Source: CAZMNY01 sp964567745 (GTDB lineage: Bacteria; Planctomycetota; Planctomycetia; Pirellulales; Pirellulaceae). From it: a stretch of 52,135 bases of DNA. The notes below the pieces were generated by a model. The model did no database searches. It was not told the DNA's origin and saw only the letters and a list, made by a program, of their open reading frames with translations. The stretch is taken from positions 1 through 52,135 of the forward strand of contig CAZMNY010000053.1 of NCBI GenBank assembly GCA_964567745.1, in the 5' to 3' direction. Below, in pieces: positions 33,637-42,814 of this stretch (its first letter is position 1; each line of letters opens with the position of its first letter). The translations under genes were made by a program, and so were the position numbers.

Positions 33637-36600
33637 CTAACTGGTTGCCGGCTGAGCATCTTGCTTTGCCAGCGTGTAGACGCAAGGGACTACGAACAAC
33701 GTGAGAATTGTCGAGACGACCATGCCGCCAATAAGGGCTCGCGCCAACGGGATCATGGCCTCTCCGCCAGGAGCCAGGTGGATCGAGAGCGGCGCCATCG
33801 AGGCGATGAGAACACCCGCGGTCATCAGAATCGGTCGCAGTCGAACTTGAGCGGCGGAGAGCGCGGCGTCGCGAATGCTATAGCCGCGCTCGCGCAGCTG
33901 ATTGGCGAATTCGACAAGCAAGATACTGTTGTTCACGACCACGCCAATCATCATCAGCGTTCCCATCAGGGACTGAATGTTGACCGTCGTGTTCGTCATG
34001 AACAGTATCGCAATGACGCCGGTTATGCCCAGCGGCACAGCGAGCATAATGATGATCGGATCGATAAACGACCGGAACTGAGCGAGCATCACGAGATAGA
34101 CGAGTATTGCCGCGACAGCGATTCCGATTCCGAGTGAGCGAGCGCCCGACTTCATTGTCGCGACCGGGCCGCGAATCGTGGTCGAAACGCCGGAAGGCAG
34201 ATTCAGGCCATCGAGCCTGCGTTCCACATCGGCGGCCACAGAGCCGACATCGCGGCCCTCGACGTTGACGTAAACGTCCATGACGCGAGCAATGTTGTAG
34301 TGGGCGACTTCGCCAGGGATGTTGACCCGACGCACGGTCGCGACGTTGGACAACGGCACCGTCACCGGGCCGCTCGGACTCTCGATCGACAGTGGGATGT
34401 TGCGGATATCGTCTAGCGATTCAGCCTCGTTGTTTTCGTATTGCACGCCCATGAAGAAGTCGGTGCCAGTTTTGGGATCGACCCAAATTGTCGATGAATA
34501 GCCGATGCTCGAGCCGTAGGATGTCAGAATTGACTTGGCAACGGCTTCCTGGCTGAGGCCCAAGTAGCGCGCTTTTGTGCGATCGACTTTGATGTCGAAT
34601 TGGGGGTAGTCGAGCGCCTGGGCAATTTGTACGTCGGTTGCACCGCGAACTCCGCCAAGCAGATCAACAACTTCTTCCGCTATGTCGCGGCATTGGGCCA
34701 CGGTGCCGGCGGAAACTTGAACGCTGATCGGCGTGGGCGATCCCTCGTTGAGTGCGGCGTTGACAAGGCTGCCGCTTGTGAAAAGGAATTGCTCCCGTGG
34801 GAATCGCTCCGCCAGCAGTGGTCGCAGTCGCGAAACGTATTCGTCTGTACTGGAGCTGCGACCGGACTGAGTCAGATTGACGACCATGAATGCTGTGTCG
34901 GGCCCTGAGTTGGGACTGAGAATGGTCGAGAAGCCGGCGCCTTTCCCGACCGGCAAACCGATGTTGGAGATCATCGTCTCGATTTCGTCCTCGGGAATAA
35001 TCTCCTTGACCGCGTCTTCGATCTGGGCGACGAGCAATTCGGTTTCTTCGAGTTGGGTTCCTGGAATGGTTTTTAAGCGAATCTCGAACGATCCGGCGTC
35101 GACACTCGGAAAAAGCTCGGCACCAAGTTGAGGCACGAGAAGGAGCGAGGCGGCGACGAGCGCTGCCGTCGCCGCGATAACCGCCCATCGAAATCGCAGG
35201 GCGGCCGCAAGCAGTATGGCGTAGGGGCCAGTTGGCTGGCTTTCAGTCGATTGATTGTTTTGACTCGCGTCCGCTTGAGCCTGTCCCATTCGCGACCGAA
35301 GAAACCTTGCGCAGAATGCCGGCACAACCGTCATGGCGATAAAGAAGCTGGCACCGATCGTCAGCGTCGCGGCAATCGAAAGAGGTTCGAACAGAAAGCG
35401 AATCATTCCGGATAGAAAAATGACCGGGAGGAATACGGCTAGTGTCGTCGCCGTTCCAGCGAGAACCGGAGCAGCCACCTCGCTCGCTCCGTCGCGAGCT
35501 GCATCGATTGACGTTTTACCCATTCGAAGATGTCGAACGATGTTTTCAACGACGACGATTCCCGCGTCGACAACCGTCCCGACGGCAAGCGCGATGCCGC
35601 CCAAAGTCATGACGTTGATTGAGTGCCCAGTGAAATAGAACGCCAGGGCGCCGATCAAGATCGACAATAGGATTGTGAGCACGATGATCAGTGTGGGCTT
35701 GAATTGCCTCAAGAACGCCCCGACGACGATCGCCACGAGGATGGCACCCAGTCCGACCTCGTACATCAAATTCCGCATCGCGTTGCGAATGTACGAAGAC
35801 TGGTCGCTGACCAACCGAACTTCCGCGGCTTCGGACAGTTCGCCGCGTTCTTTCATTTTCGGAATTTCCGTGGAAATTGCGTCGTGAATTCGATCAACGA
35901 CAGCGATCGTGTTTTCACCTGGTTCACGCAGCAACGGGCAATAAACGCTGCGATCGCCGTTCACCCGGACAATATTGTATTGAATCGCCGAATCGTCTTT
36001 GGCATACCCGACGTCCCGGATGAAAATAGGCCGACCGTCCCGTACCGCAATCGGCACATTGTCGATGTCCTCTGTCGTGGGCAGTGTATTGATTGGATGA
36101 ACTTGATAGTCAGAGCCGCCTAGTTTGACCGTTCCGCCCGCGATGACCAAGTTGGAATCTCGTAAGGCCTCCACGACTTCAGCGGCGCTCAAGCCGAACG
36201 ATTGCAACTTGATCGGGTCGACATAGATCATCATCTGGCGAAACTTCCCGCCGAACGGGTGCGGGATCTGAACGCCCTTGAGTCCGCCCATTTTGTTGCG
36301 GACGTTGTAGTACCCAATTGTATAGAGTTCCTTTTCGCTCAGCCCTTCGCCCGATATCGCCGCCAAGACCACAGGCAAATTTGCCGGTTCGCTGCGCAAT
36401 GTGAACGGGAATTCGATTCCCGGCGGCAAGTGAAACATATCGCTCGCTTCGAGATTGACGATGTCGTTCATCGCCGAACTCGGATTTGTGCCGGGGTGGA
36501 AGAAAACCTTGATCATCGATGCGCCGGGCATCGTCCGAGATTCCTGGTGCTCAATGCCGCCAGCCAGAGTGAGGGCTCGTTCCACTCGCGATGTGACACT

Positions 36601-36783
36601 CTTCTCCATTTCGCCAGTCGGCAAACCGGGATAAGAAAAATAGCTGACGACGACCGGCTTTCGGAAGTCGGGCAGGATGTCGATGGGAAAGAGCGGCATG
36701 ACCGCCGCGCCCAAGAGGCATAGCCCCAGCGTCATTGCGACGACGGCATGAGGATTCTTGAGCGCGAAGCGAATGAGAAACAT
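33637..36783 (-). CDS. RND-family efflux transporter (AcrB/CusA-type)
   Basis: This 1048-residue inner-membrane pump has the RND layout: a first helix (HAVVAMTLGLCLLGAAVMPL), a large periplasmic porter loop, TM2-6, a second periplasmic loop and TM8-12. The proton-relay segment of TM4 reads ALAVGTVVDAGIVVVEN, with Asp406 followed by Ala rather than the Asp-Asp pair of AcrB. A single Asp is also found in CusA-type metal pumps. Substrate is not predictable from this alone. The adaptor gene lies 48 bases upstream on the same strand. No outer-membrane TolC-type gene is seen nearby. Confidence 0.93.
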   Translation of the reverse strand: MFLIRFALKNPHAVVAMTLGLCLLGAAVMPLFPIDILPDFRKPVVVSYFSYPGLPTGEMEKSVTSRVERALTLAGGIEHQESRTMPGASMIKVFFHPGTNPSSAMNDIVNLEASDMFHLPPGIEFPFTLRSEPANLPVVLAAISGEGLSEKELYTIGYYNVRNKMGGLKGVQIPHPFGGKFRQMMIYVDPIKLQSFGLSAAEVVEALRDSNLVIAGGTVKLGGSDYQVHPINTLPTTEDIDNVPIAVRDGRPIFIRDVGYAKDDSAIQYNIVRVNGDRSVYCPLLREPGENTIAVVDRIHDAISTEIPKMKERGELSEAAEVRLVSDQSSYIRNAMRNLMYEVGLGAILVAIVVGAFLRQFKPTLIIVLTILLSILIGALAFYFTGHSINVMTLGGIALAVGTVVDAGIVVVENIVRHLRMGKTSIDAARDGASEVAAPVLAGTATTLAVFLPVIFLSGMIRFLFEPLSIAATLTIGASFFIAMTVVPAFCARFLRSRMGQAQADASQNNQSTESQPTGPYAILLAAALRFRWAVIAATAALVAASLLLVPQLGAELFPSVDAGSFEIRLKTIPGTQLEETELLVAQIEDAVKEIIPEDEIETMISNIGLPVGKGAGFSTILSPNSGPDTAFMVVNLTQSGRSSSTDEYVSRLRPLLAERFPREQFLFTSGSLVNAALNEGSPTPISVQVSAGTVAQCRDIAEEVVDLLGGVRGATDVQIAQALDYPQFDIKVDRTKARYLGLSQEAVAKSILTSYGSSIGYSSTIWVDPKTGTDFFMGVQYENNEAESLDDIRNIPLSIESPSGPVTVPLSNVATVRRVNIPGEVAHYNIARVMDVYVNVEGRDVGSVAADVERRLDGLNLPSGVSTTIRGPVATMKSGARSLGIGIAVAAILVYLVMLAQFRSFIDPIIIMLAVPLGITGVIAILFMTNTTVNIQSLMGTLMMIGVVVNNSILLVEFANQLRERGYSIRDAALSAAQVRLRPILMTAGVLIASMAPLSIHLAPGGEAMIPLARALIGGMVVSTILTLFVVPCVYTLAKQDAQPATS

Positions 36784-36831
36784 ACAGATTATCCAATGCG
36801 CATAAGAGCAAAGTGCGCAAGTTGACTCGCT

Positions 36832-38154
36832 CTAGTTGACGGTAACTTTTTGGCCTGCTTTGAGCCGCCGTAGCAGCGGGCCGACAACTCGTTTGTCGTC
36901 GCTGAGCCCGCCAGTGATTTCGATGTGCTTGCCGCTGTCGAGTCCCGTCTCGACTTCTGCGATAGCAACTTGGTTGGACGCGTCCACAACAAACACGTAG
37001 CTGTTTCCATGCTCGTCAAAGCGAACAGCATTGGCGGGCAGCGTTAGCGTGTTGCTCGGAGGCGCGAGCGTGATCTTTGCCTGGCCAAACATGCCCGGGC
37101 GGAGTTTGCCGTCGGCGTTCGGCATGTCGATTTCGACCATCATGGTGCGAGTGTGTTCGTCCAGAACTCCCGTGACTCGAGTGATCGTTCCCTGGAGCGA
37201 CTGGTCGGGCAGGGCCTGCAACGCGATTTCTGCCGTGTCGCCGACGTTGGCAAAGGAGACGTCGTGTTCCGGAATCGCGACGCGAACGCGGACTTGGTCG
37301 ATCTTGGCGATTAGAAACAATGGAGAACCGGCGTCGCCGGATCCCGATTGCGTGTTGCGAGCCAAGTCGCCCGGATCGACATTGCGTTGAGTCACGACGC
37401 CATCGAACGGCGCGGTGAGCGTTGCGTACTTCATCAACTCATCCAACTCGTCCAATTCCCGGCGGGCAATATCTGTTTCTGATTTCGCAACATCGAGATC
37501 GGCGCCCGCAGCTTCCCGCTGTGCATTGGCCAACGCCAGCTCGGCTTCAGCGGACGTGACTCCGGCTTGAGCGGCTGCTCGTTGGGCAACAGCGGCGTCG
37601 TGCCGTTTTTGAGTTTCGTCCTGCAGACTGTCCGTTACCGCTTGTTGCTTGACCAGGTCCTTGACACGACTGAGTTCGACGCGAAGTGCGGCCAGTTCCG
37701 CGTCCGCCTTGCCAACTACCGCTTTCGCCTGCTCCTGCTTCGCCTGATACGACACGATGCCTGCTTCGGCGACAGTGACCTGCGCGGCCGCGCGACGTTC
37801 ATCTGCTTGCAACCGCTGAATTACCGCGAGCTTCGTCTCTCGTTGCTTGGCCATTTCGGGGATTCTCAGGACGGCCAGGACATCGCCCTTCTTGACGAGA
37901 GTTCCGATATCGACGTTCAGCTCTGCGAGATATCCGGCTGCTTTGGCGAATACACGCGTTTCGTAATATGCGTGCACCGTTGCCGGCTGGGTGGTCGTTC
38001 TCTCCATCGTGGTCTGTTGAGCCGTGACGATGTCGACGCTGACCGGGCTGGTCGTTTTGGAGATTTCGGCTGATTCCTCCGCCGGGCGGCAACCGATTCC
38101 GCCAGTCGTTATCGCCGCGAGAATCACGGCCAAGAGTGGCATAGTCTTGCTCAC
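36832..38154 (-). CDS. RND periplasmic adaptor (membrane fusion protein), lipoprotein
   Basis: This 440-residue protein starts with GTG at 38154 behind GAGGTG. The leader ILAAITTGGIGC ends in a lipobox Cys, so it is probably lipid-anchored. The biotinyl-lipoyl-like half (ELNVDIGTLVKKGDVLAVLRI) is split by a long coiled-coil hairpin rich in Ala, Gln and Glu, then completed by ATLTAPFDGVVTQRNVDPGD. Beta-barrel (VRVAIPEHDVSFANVGDTAE) and membrane-proximal domains follow. This is the standard RND adaptor order and pairs with the pump gene downstream. Confidence 0.93.
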   Translation of the reverse strand: MSKTMPLLAVILAAITTGGIGCRPAEESAEISKTTSPVSVDIVTAQQTTMERTTTQPATVHAYYETRVFAKAAGYLAELNVDIGTLVKKGDVLAVLRIPEMAKQRETKLAVIQRLQADERRAAAQVTVAEAGIVSYQAKQEQAKAVVGKADAELAALRVELSRVKDLVKQQAVTDSLQDETQKRHDAAVAQRAAAQAGVTSAEAELALANAQREAAGADLDVAKSETDIARRELDELDELMKYATLTAPFDGVVTQRNVDPGDLARNTQSGSGDAGSPLFLIAKIDQVRVRVAIPEHDVSFANVGDTAEIALQALPDQSLQGTITRVTGVLDEHTRTMMVEIDMPNADGKLRPGMFGQAKITLAPPSNTLTLPANAVRFDEHGNSYVFVVDASNQVAIAEVETGLDSGKHIEITGGLSDDKRVVGPLLRRLKAGQKVTVN

Positions 38155-38499
38155 TAGAACACCTCACGCAATCGCTAGAATTTGCCACAGAGACAAACTT
38201 CCCATCTTATTTGGGGACTTGAGGGGGAGCAACCAGCGAGTTTGCTCCAAATTCTTCCGGTTGTACGGGTCGCTCCGAAATCGCAGGTCGTACGACCTCT
38301 AGCGATTTTCTTAGCTCGACACGAAATTCCGGTCGATTCAAACCTAACGTCAAGTCGCATTGCGCGAGGTCTACCCATTGTCCGGCGTCAGCGTCAAGCC
38401 AATGGCCGACCACGAATTGATGTGTCACGTCGATTGACGCAAAACGCCTTTGGGCCGGCACAATCAAGTCACAAACAACAACACAAGCAGCAAGCATAG
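38155..38499. promoter_or_regulatory. Divergent spacer between efflux and porin genes
   Basis: About 345 bases separate the two start codons, so both promoters must be here. A plus-strand candidate is TTGACG (38434-38439) with CACAAT (38459-38464), but the spacing of 19 is long. No gene is supported. Confidence 0.35.
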
Positions 38500-39930
38500 A
38501 TGCCTCTTATTCCGCTCTGCGAGACTCCGACGACGTGGCGTTGCATTGCACTCTGCACGTTCGCCATTGCCGTGACCATGGCCGCGGTTGGGCAAGCGCA
38601 GGCGCCTTGGAAGCAGGAATTTGATGCGATCCGCAAGACGGTTCAAGAACAACAGCAAGTCATTGAACAACAAGGGCGGCAGCTCGACTCGCAACAGCAG
38701 CGTCTCGATGAAGGGGGGGGCGCGAGCCATTCGGGCGGCTACGCGGGCGAAAACACGCTTGTGGAATACAACGGCGGGTTCGTCTTCTCGAGCCATCTTG
38801 GGGGCCATCATTCCGACGATAGTCACAAATTGCGGATTGGGACTTGGGGCCAATTGAGACACAACTACTTTGATTCGGACGGACCCAATCTCGACCAGAA
38901 CGACTTCGATATAGAACGACTCCGGGTTGTCTTTGACGGGCATGCCTTCAACCCCGACTTCCGCTACTTCTTCCAGTTGGACGCCGATAGCGACGCGGGC
39001 GAAGTGGTCGACATGCTCGACTACTATCTCACGTACGATTTCGGACACGATCTACTCTGCTGGGACAAAGGCCGGTTGGCCTTGCGCTTTGGCAAATGGA
39101 AGATTGGTTTCAATCGAGCCAGAGAAGAGTCCGGTACGAAGATGCAGTTTTCTGACCGCTCATCGGCCAGCGTATTGTTTGATTTCGACCGCAGTTTGGG
39201 TGTGGGATTGTTGGGCGAGCTCGGTCCGTTCGACTGGCAGGCAGCCATTGCGAACGGCATTGACACCGGTGGTTATCGGCCATCGCGTTCAACGCAACTG
39301 GATCGAAACCTAGCCGTGGCGACTCGCGTCAATTGGCTGCTCGCCGGCGACTGGGGAATGGACGGACATGCTGACCTCGATTGGCGCTGCGCGCCGGCGA
39401 TTCGCTTGGGCGCCGGATTTACCTTTTCTCGACGAGACACCGAGGGCGTGCGCGAATTCGCTTTTCCCCGAGTCGTCGATTCGGGCACCCCCATTACCAC
39501 TGTGCTGCCGGCCGGCGTCACCGCATACGACCAATTTATGTACGCCGCCGATTTGAATGTTAAGTATCGCGGCTTTAGCTTTGTCTTCGAGTATTACGCG
39601 CGGCAGTTCGCCGCTTTCAAGGGTGCCGCCGTCTCGGACCTGCGCGACCACGGTTACTGGGCCGAGGCGGGCTATTTCGTCGTACCACAACGACTGCAAT
39701 TCATCGCTCGACATGCGCGGATCGTCGGCAACTCTGGCACCCTCGGTCTTGTCGATCAGAGTTCCGACGAGGTCGCGGGTGGCGTTGTCGTTTACTTCCG
39801 CAAGCACAATCTCAAGCTGACCTTTGACGCCACCCATCTGAATGGCGTCCCTGTCAGCGATTCGGCGCTCAACATGAGGCCTGGCGACGCAGGTTGGCTG
39901 TACCGAACGCAATTTCAATGGAAGTTCTAA
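38500..39930 (+). CDS. Phosphate-selective porin O/P-type outer-membrane protein
   Basis: This 476-residue protein has a signal peptide (CIALCTFAIAVTMAAVGQAQA), a short coiled coil (QQQVIEQQGRQLDSQQQRL) and a long beta-rich region with alternating aromatic strands, ending in the outer-membrane C-terminus FQWKF. Family landmarks are GTWGQLRHNYFDSDG, FDIERLRVVFDGHAFNPDFRY-type text and LRFGKWKIGFNRAREES. Porins of this group form trimeric channels for phosphate or other anions; actual specificity is unknown. It is the first of two related porin genes. Confidence 0.85.
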   Translation: MPLIPLCETPTTWRCIALCTFAIAVTMAAVGQAQAPWKQEFDAIRKTVQEQQQVIEQQGRQLDSQQQRLDEGGGASHSGGYAGENTLVEYNGGFVFSSHLGGHHSDDSHKLRIGTWGQLRHNYFDSDGPNLDQNDFDIERLRVVFDGHAFNPDFRYFFQLDADSDAGEVVDMLDYYLTYDFGHDLLCWDKGRLALRFGKWKIGFNRAREESGTKMQFSDRSSASVLFDFDRSLGVGLLGELGPFDWQAAIANGIDTGGYRPSRSTQLDRNLAVATRVNWLLAGDWGMDGHADLDWRCAPAIRLGAGFTFSRRDTEGVREFAFPRVVDSGTPITTVLPAGVTAYDQFMYAADLNVKYRGFSFVFEYYARQFAAFKGAAVSDLRDHGYWAEAGYFVVPQRLQFIARHARIVGNSGTLGLVDQSSDEVAGGVVVYFRKHNLKLTFDATHLNGVPVSDSALNMRPGDAGWLYRTQFQWKF

Positions 39931-40155
39931 ACCAATTGGGCTCAGGTCTCTCCGGGAATGCTCTCCTGTGAGAGGCCCATGTCAAAATTTATCGATTATC
40001 CAGCTGAAGTGATTTGACCGACCAAAACCAATCTCGATGATCCGCAAGACGCGTTCAATCCTAATAATCCTCACCACTTGTCCATTCCGATACCGAAAGT
40101 CAGCACGATATTTTCCGAGCTCGCACTGAGCCGCTTGAGCAAGAGGATAAGTCAG

Positions 40156-41667
40156 ATGAAATCTAACTGGACCCGTTTCGCGATGGCACTTTGCCTGTCA
40201 GCATTTGCGATTCCGGCCGTCGCACAGGAACAGCGATTTCCGAACGATCAAGGTCTGCTCGAGCGACTCGAGGCGGCGGAGAAGCGGATCCAGCAATTGG
40301 AAACGGCACCCGCCGCGCCCGCTTTCCCGGTGAATTCGCAACTCGAAGGTTGGGAGTCGGTTCAGAACCGCTTGACCGGGCTCGAGAAAGCTTGGGACCA
40401 GCAAGCCGCTGACGACGCCAAGAACGACGCCAGCGGCGGAGGCAAGCCGACGCTCAAGATTAATGGGCGGATTCACGCAGACTATTGGAACTTCGCGGAC
40501 CAAACTCCCGGCATCGGCTTCTTCGAACATCCGGACGCTGCGGCCGCCAATTACGGTGCCGACCCGGAAGATCGCTTTTTCTTCCGCCGTATCCGCCTCA
40601 ACTTTCAAGGCGACCTGTTCGATTCGATGGTCTACCGAATGCAGATCGACTTCAATACGCCGCAAACGGGTGAAATGAAGGACATGTACATCGGGTTCAC
40701 GAATCTGCCGCTGTTCGGAAAACTCCTGATCGGTAATCAAAAGCGACCCATGGGCCTCGATCACCTCAACAGCAGTCGCTTCAATATTTTCATCGAACGA
40801 CCATTGGTCGTGGAAACATTCAACGAAGATGCTCGCCGATTTGGCATTTGCTCATACAACAACTCGGACGACTTGGTCTACCACTGGAGCTACGGAATCT
40901 TCGCCTTGGAGAACATGGTGAAGGACGGCAAAGTGATCGGCGACTCAATGCAACTCAGCGGCAACGCGCGATTGGCGAGCAGCCCTTGGTATGACGAATC
41001 GTCGGGCGGACGTGGCTACTTCCACTGGGCGGTTTCCGGAATGGTGGCGCGACCGGACGGCGACGCGACCGCAGCCGACACTAATGCGAATGATGGTCGC
41101 TTTCGTACTCGCGGCGAACTCCGCAGCAACACTCGCTGGCTCGACACCGGCCGGATTGCCGGCACCGATTGGTATGAGACGGTTGGAGTCGAATCGATCT
41201 TGAATATCGGCCCGCTGCAAGTCGTCGGAGAATATCAGTCAAACTGGATGCAACGAGACACGGTGACAGCGGGCACAGGCCCCGACTTGCATTTTCACGG
41301 TGGATACGTCTACGTCGCCTACATGTTGACCGGCGAACACGTGCCCTACAAACGCTCGTCGGGCACGATCGACCGAGTGAAACCGTTTGAAAACTTCTTT
41401 CTCGTTAACACCTGCAACGATGGCGTAGGGGGAGGCTGGGGCGCTTGGCAGATCGCGGCTCGATACTCCCACCTCGACTTGTCGGACAACGACATCCAGG
41501 GCGGCGTCGAAAACAACGCGACGCTCGGCTTGGTCTGGTACTTCACGTCGCACTCGTCGCTTCAATTCAATGCGATCTACGGCGACATTGACAACCACGC
41601 CCCAGTCGGCGGCTACAGCGACGGCAACTTCACCGCCTTCGGAACTCGCTTGCGAGTTAACTTCTAG
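40156..41667 (+). CDS. Phosphate-selective porin O/P-type outer-membrane protein (second copy)
   Basis: The ATG at 40156 follows AGAGGAT and gives 503 residues; a longer frame from 40078 lacks support. A signal peptide (FAMALCLSAFAIPAVAQ) is followed by a coiled coil (LLERLEAAEKRIQQLE) and a beta-barrel: KINGRIHADYWNFADQTPG, FFFRRIRLNFQGDLFDSMVY, IGNQKRPMGLDHLNSSR and a final FTAFGTRLRVNF ending in Phe. It is clearly the same family as the porin upstream but diverged, so the duplication is old. The spacer of about 225 bases between them may carry its own promoter. Confidence 0.88.
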   Translation: MKSNWTRFAMALCLSAFAIPAVAQEQRFPNDQGLLERLEAAEKRIQQLETAPAAPAFPVNSQLEGWESVQNRLTGLEKAWDQQAADDAKNDASGGGKPTLKINGRIHADYWNFADQTPGIGFFEHPDAAAANYGADPEDRFFFRRIRLNFQGDLFDSMVYRMQIDFNTPQTGEMKDMYIGFTNLPLFGKLLIGNQKRPMGLDHLNSSRFNIFIERPLVVETFNEDARRFGICSYNNSDDLVYHWSYGIFALENMVKDGKVIGDSMQLSGNARLASSPWYDESSGGRGYFHWAVSGMVARPDGDATAADTNANDGRFRTRGELRSNTRWLDTGRIAGTDWYETVGVESILNIGPLQVVGEYQSNWMQRDTVTAGTGPDLHFHGGYVYVAYMLTGEHVPYKRSSGTIDRVKPFENFFLVNTCNDGVGGGWGAWQIAARYSHLDLSDNDIQGGVENNATLGLVWYFTSHSSLQFNAIYGDIDNHAPVGGYSDGNFTAFGTRLRVNF

Positions 41668-41736
41668 GCGCACCTTGTCGCCGCGTGCTTCCGCCGGTAT
41701 CGGCTTGTCGCTAGCGCGACGTCAAATCGCAATGCC

Positions 41737-42732
41737 TTGGCAATAGGCGTCACGCGTGACGATCCACAGATATGGTGGCAGAAGAACGATGAATCAAGGA
41801 AGGACTGGGTGATTCGCGACGAAGGTGGCAAGCGAAAATACAAAGGTTGGTGGCGCCCGCTAAGTCCGCCGCATGTCTCCGCGAAGGAAGCGGAAGAAGG
41901 CGGAATAGTTCAAGATCCTACATTTGTATTGGGGATCACGGTCGGCGAAGAATCGCGAGCTTACCCTCTGCATTCGATTGGCGAGTTGGTCAACGACACG
42001 TTGGCCGGTGCGCCAATCGCGGCCACATGGTGACCGATTTGCCAAACGGCGATCGTGTATCGCCGCGAGTTGGATGGCAAGGAACTTGTTTTTATGCACA
42101 CCGGCTATGTCTACCAAGGCTCGTTCGTAACGTTTGACGCCGAGACGGAACCGGAGTGGTTGCACGTGACAGGCGAACCCGTCATGGGGCCGCTCAAAGG
42201 CAAGTCCATCAAACTGCTGCCGACTCGTTTGGCCAGATGGGAGCAGTGGAAGTCTGCTCATCCAAACACCACCGTCTACAAACACCGCCGGAATTGGAGC
42301 GACGCCTATCGCGAGCGAGTGACGTTTCGCGCCGGTTCCTCGCGAGCGAAGTTGGGACTGAACGTCGTCGTCGGCCATGAATCGAAACTCTATCCCTATT
42401 CGTCGCTCGAACCGGCGCAAGTTATCAACGATGTGAACAACAAGAAGCCGATTGCAGCGGTCTTCGCGCCATCCGCTGAATGTGGGGTGACTTGGCTGCG
42501 GCAGGTGGACGATCGAACACTGACTGTCCGTTCCCTGAAGACGGCAGCGGGCGCAGTGCGCCTTCGCGACGCCGAAACAAATTCAGTCTGGCATCCGCTT
42601 ACTGGGCATGCGATGGACGGACCGCTCAAGGGCAAGAAACTCACGCCGCTGGTTGCCATTCCGATCCGCTTAACTCGCTACCGCGCCGTTCTATCCGGAT
42701 GGCCCGATTTATGGTCCGGATCCGACACGTAG
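41737..42732 (+). CDS. Tandem DUF3179 protein with in-frame TGA (candidate selenocysteine) at the CPxC motif
   Basis: Read through the TGA at 42031-42033, the frame gives about 331 residues with two DUF3179-like units. Unit 1 has VLGITVGEESRAYPLHSIGE, LVNDTLAGAPIAATW, then TGA, then PICQTAIVYRREL. Family members have Cys-Pro-Leu-Cys here, so TGA replaces the first Cys (position 99). Unit 2 (KLYPYSSLEPAQVINDVNN to PLKGKKLTPL) lacks both cysteines. No ATG or signal peptide is found: the frame runs back to the upstream porin stop, and 41737 is only a TTG. The 3' end is also shifted (see 42815). It is either a selenoprotein gene or a decaying gene with a nonsense mutation. Confidence 0.7.
42042..42073 (+). 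promoter_or_regulatory. SECIS-like hairpin downstream of the in-frame TGA
   Basis: CGGCGAT (42047-42053) pairs perfectly with ATCGCCG (42059-42065) around a five-base loop CGTGT, whose second and third bases are GU. Below it CCAA (42042-42045) pairs with TTGG (42070-42073) across a small asymmetric bulge. The loop G lies 22 bases after the TGA. This agrees with the bacterial SECIS pattern as I recall it: a short stem, a G in the first two loop positions, and 16-37 bases from the UGA. Confidence 0.5.
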
Positions 42733-42814
42733 GCCACGGCGAAGCGAGAAGTCGGACGTAAGGCTCTACGAGTGGGGCAAGGGGATCGCCATTCAATCGA
42801 GCTCGCAGCGCGAC

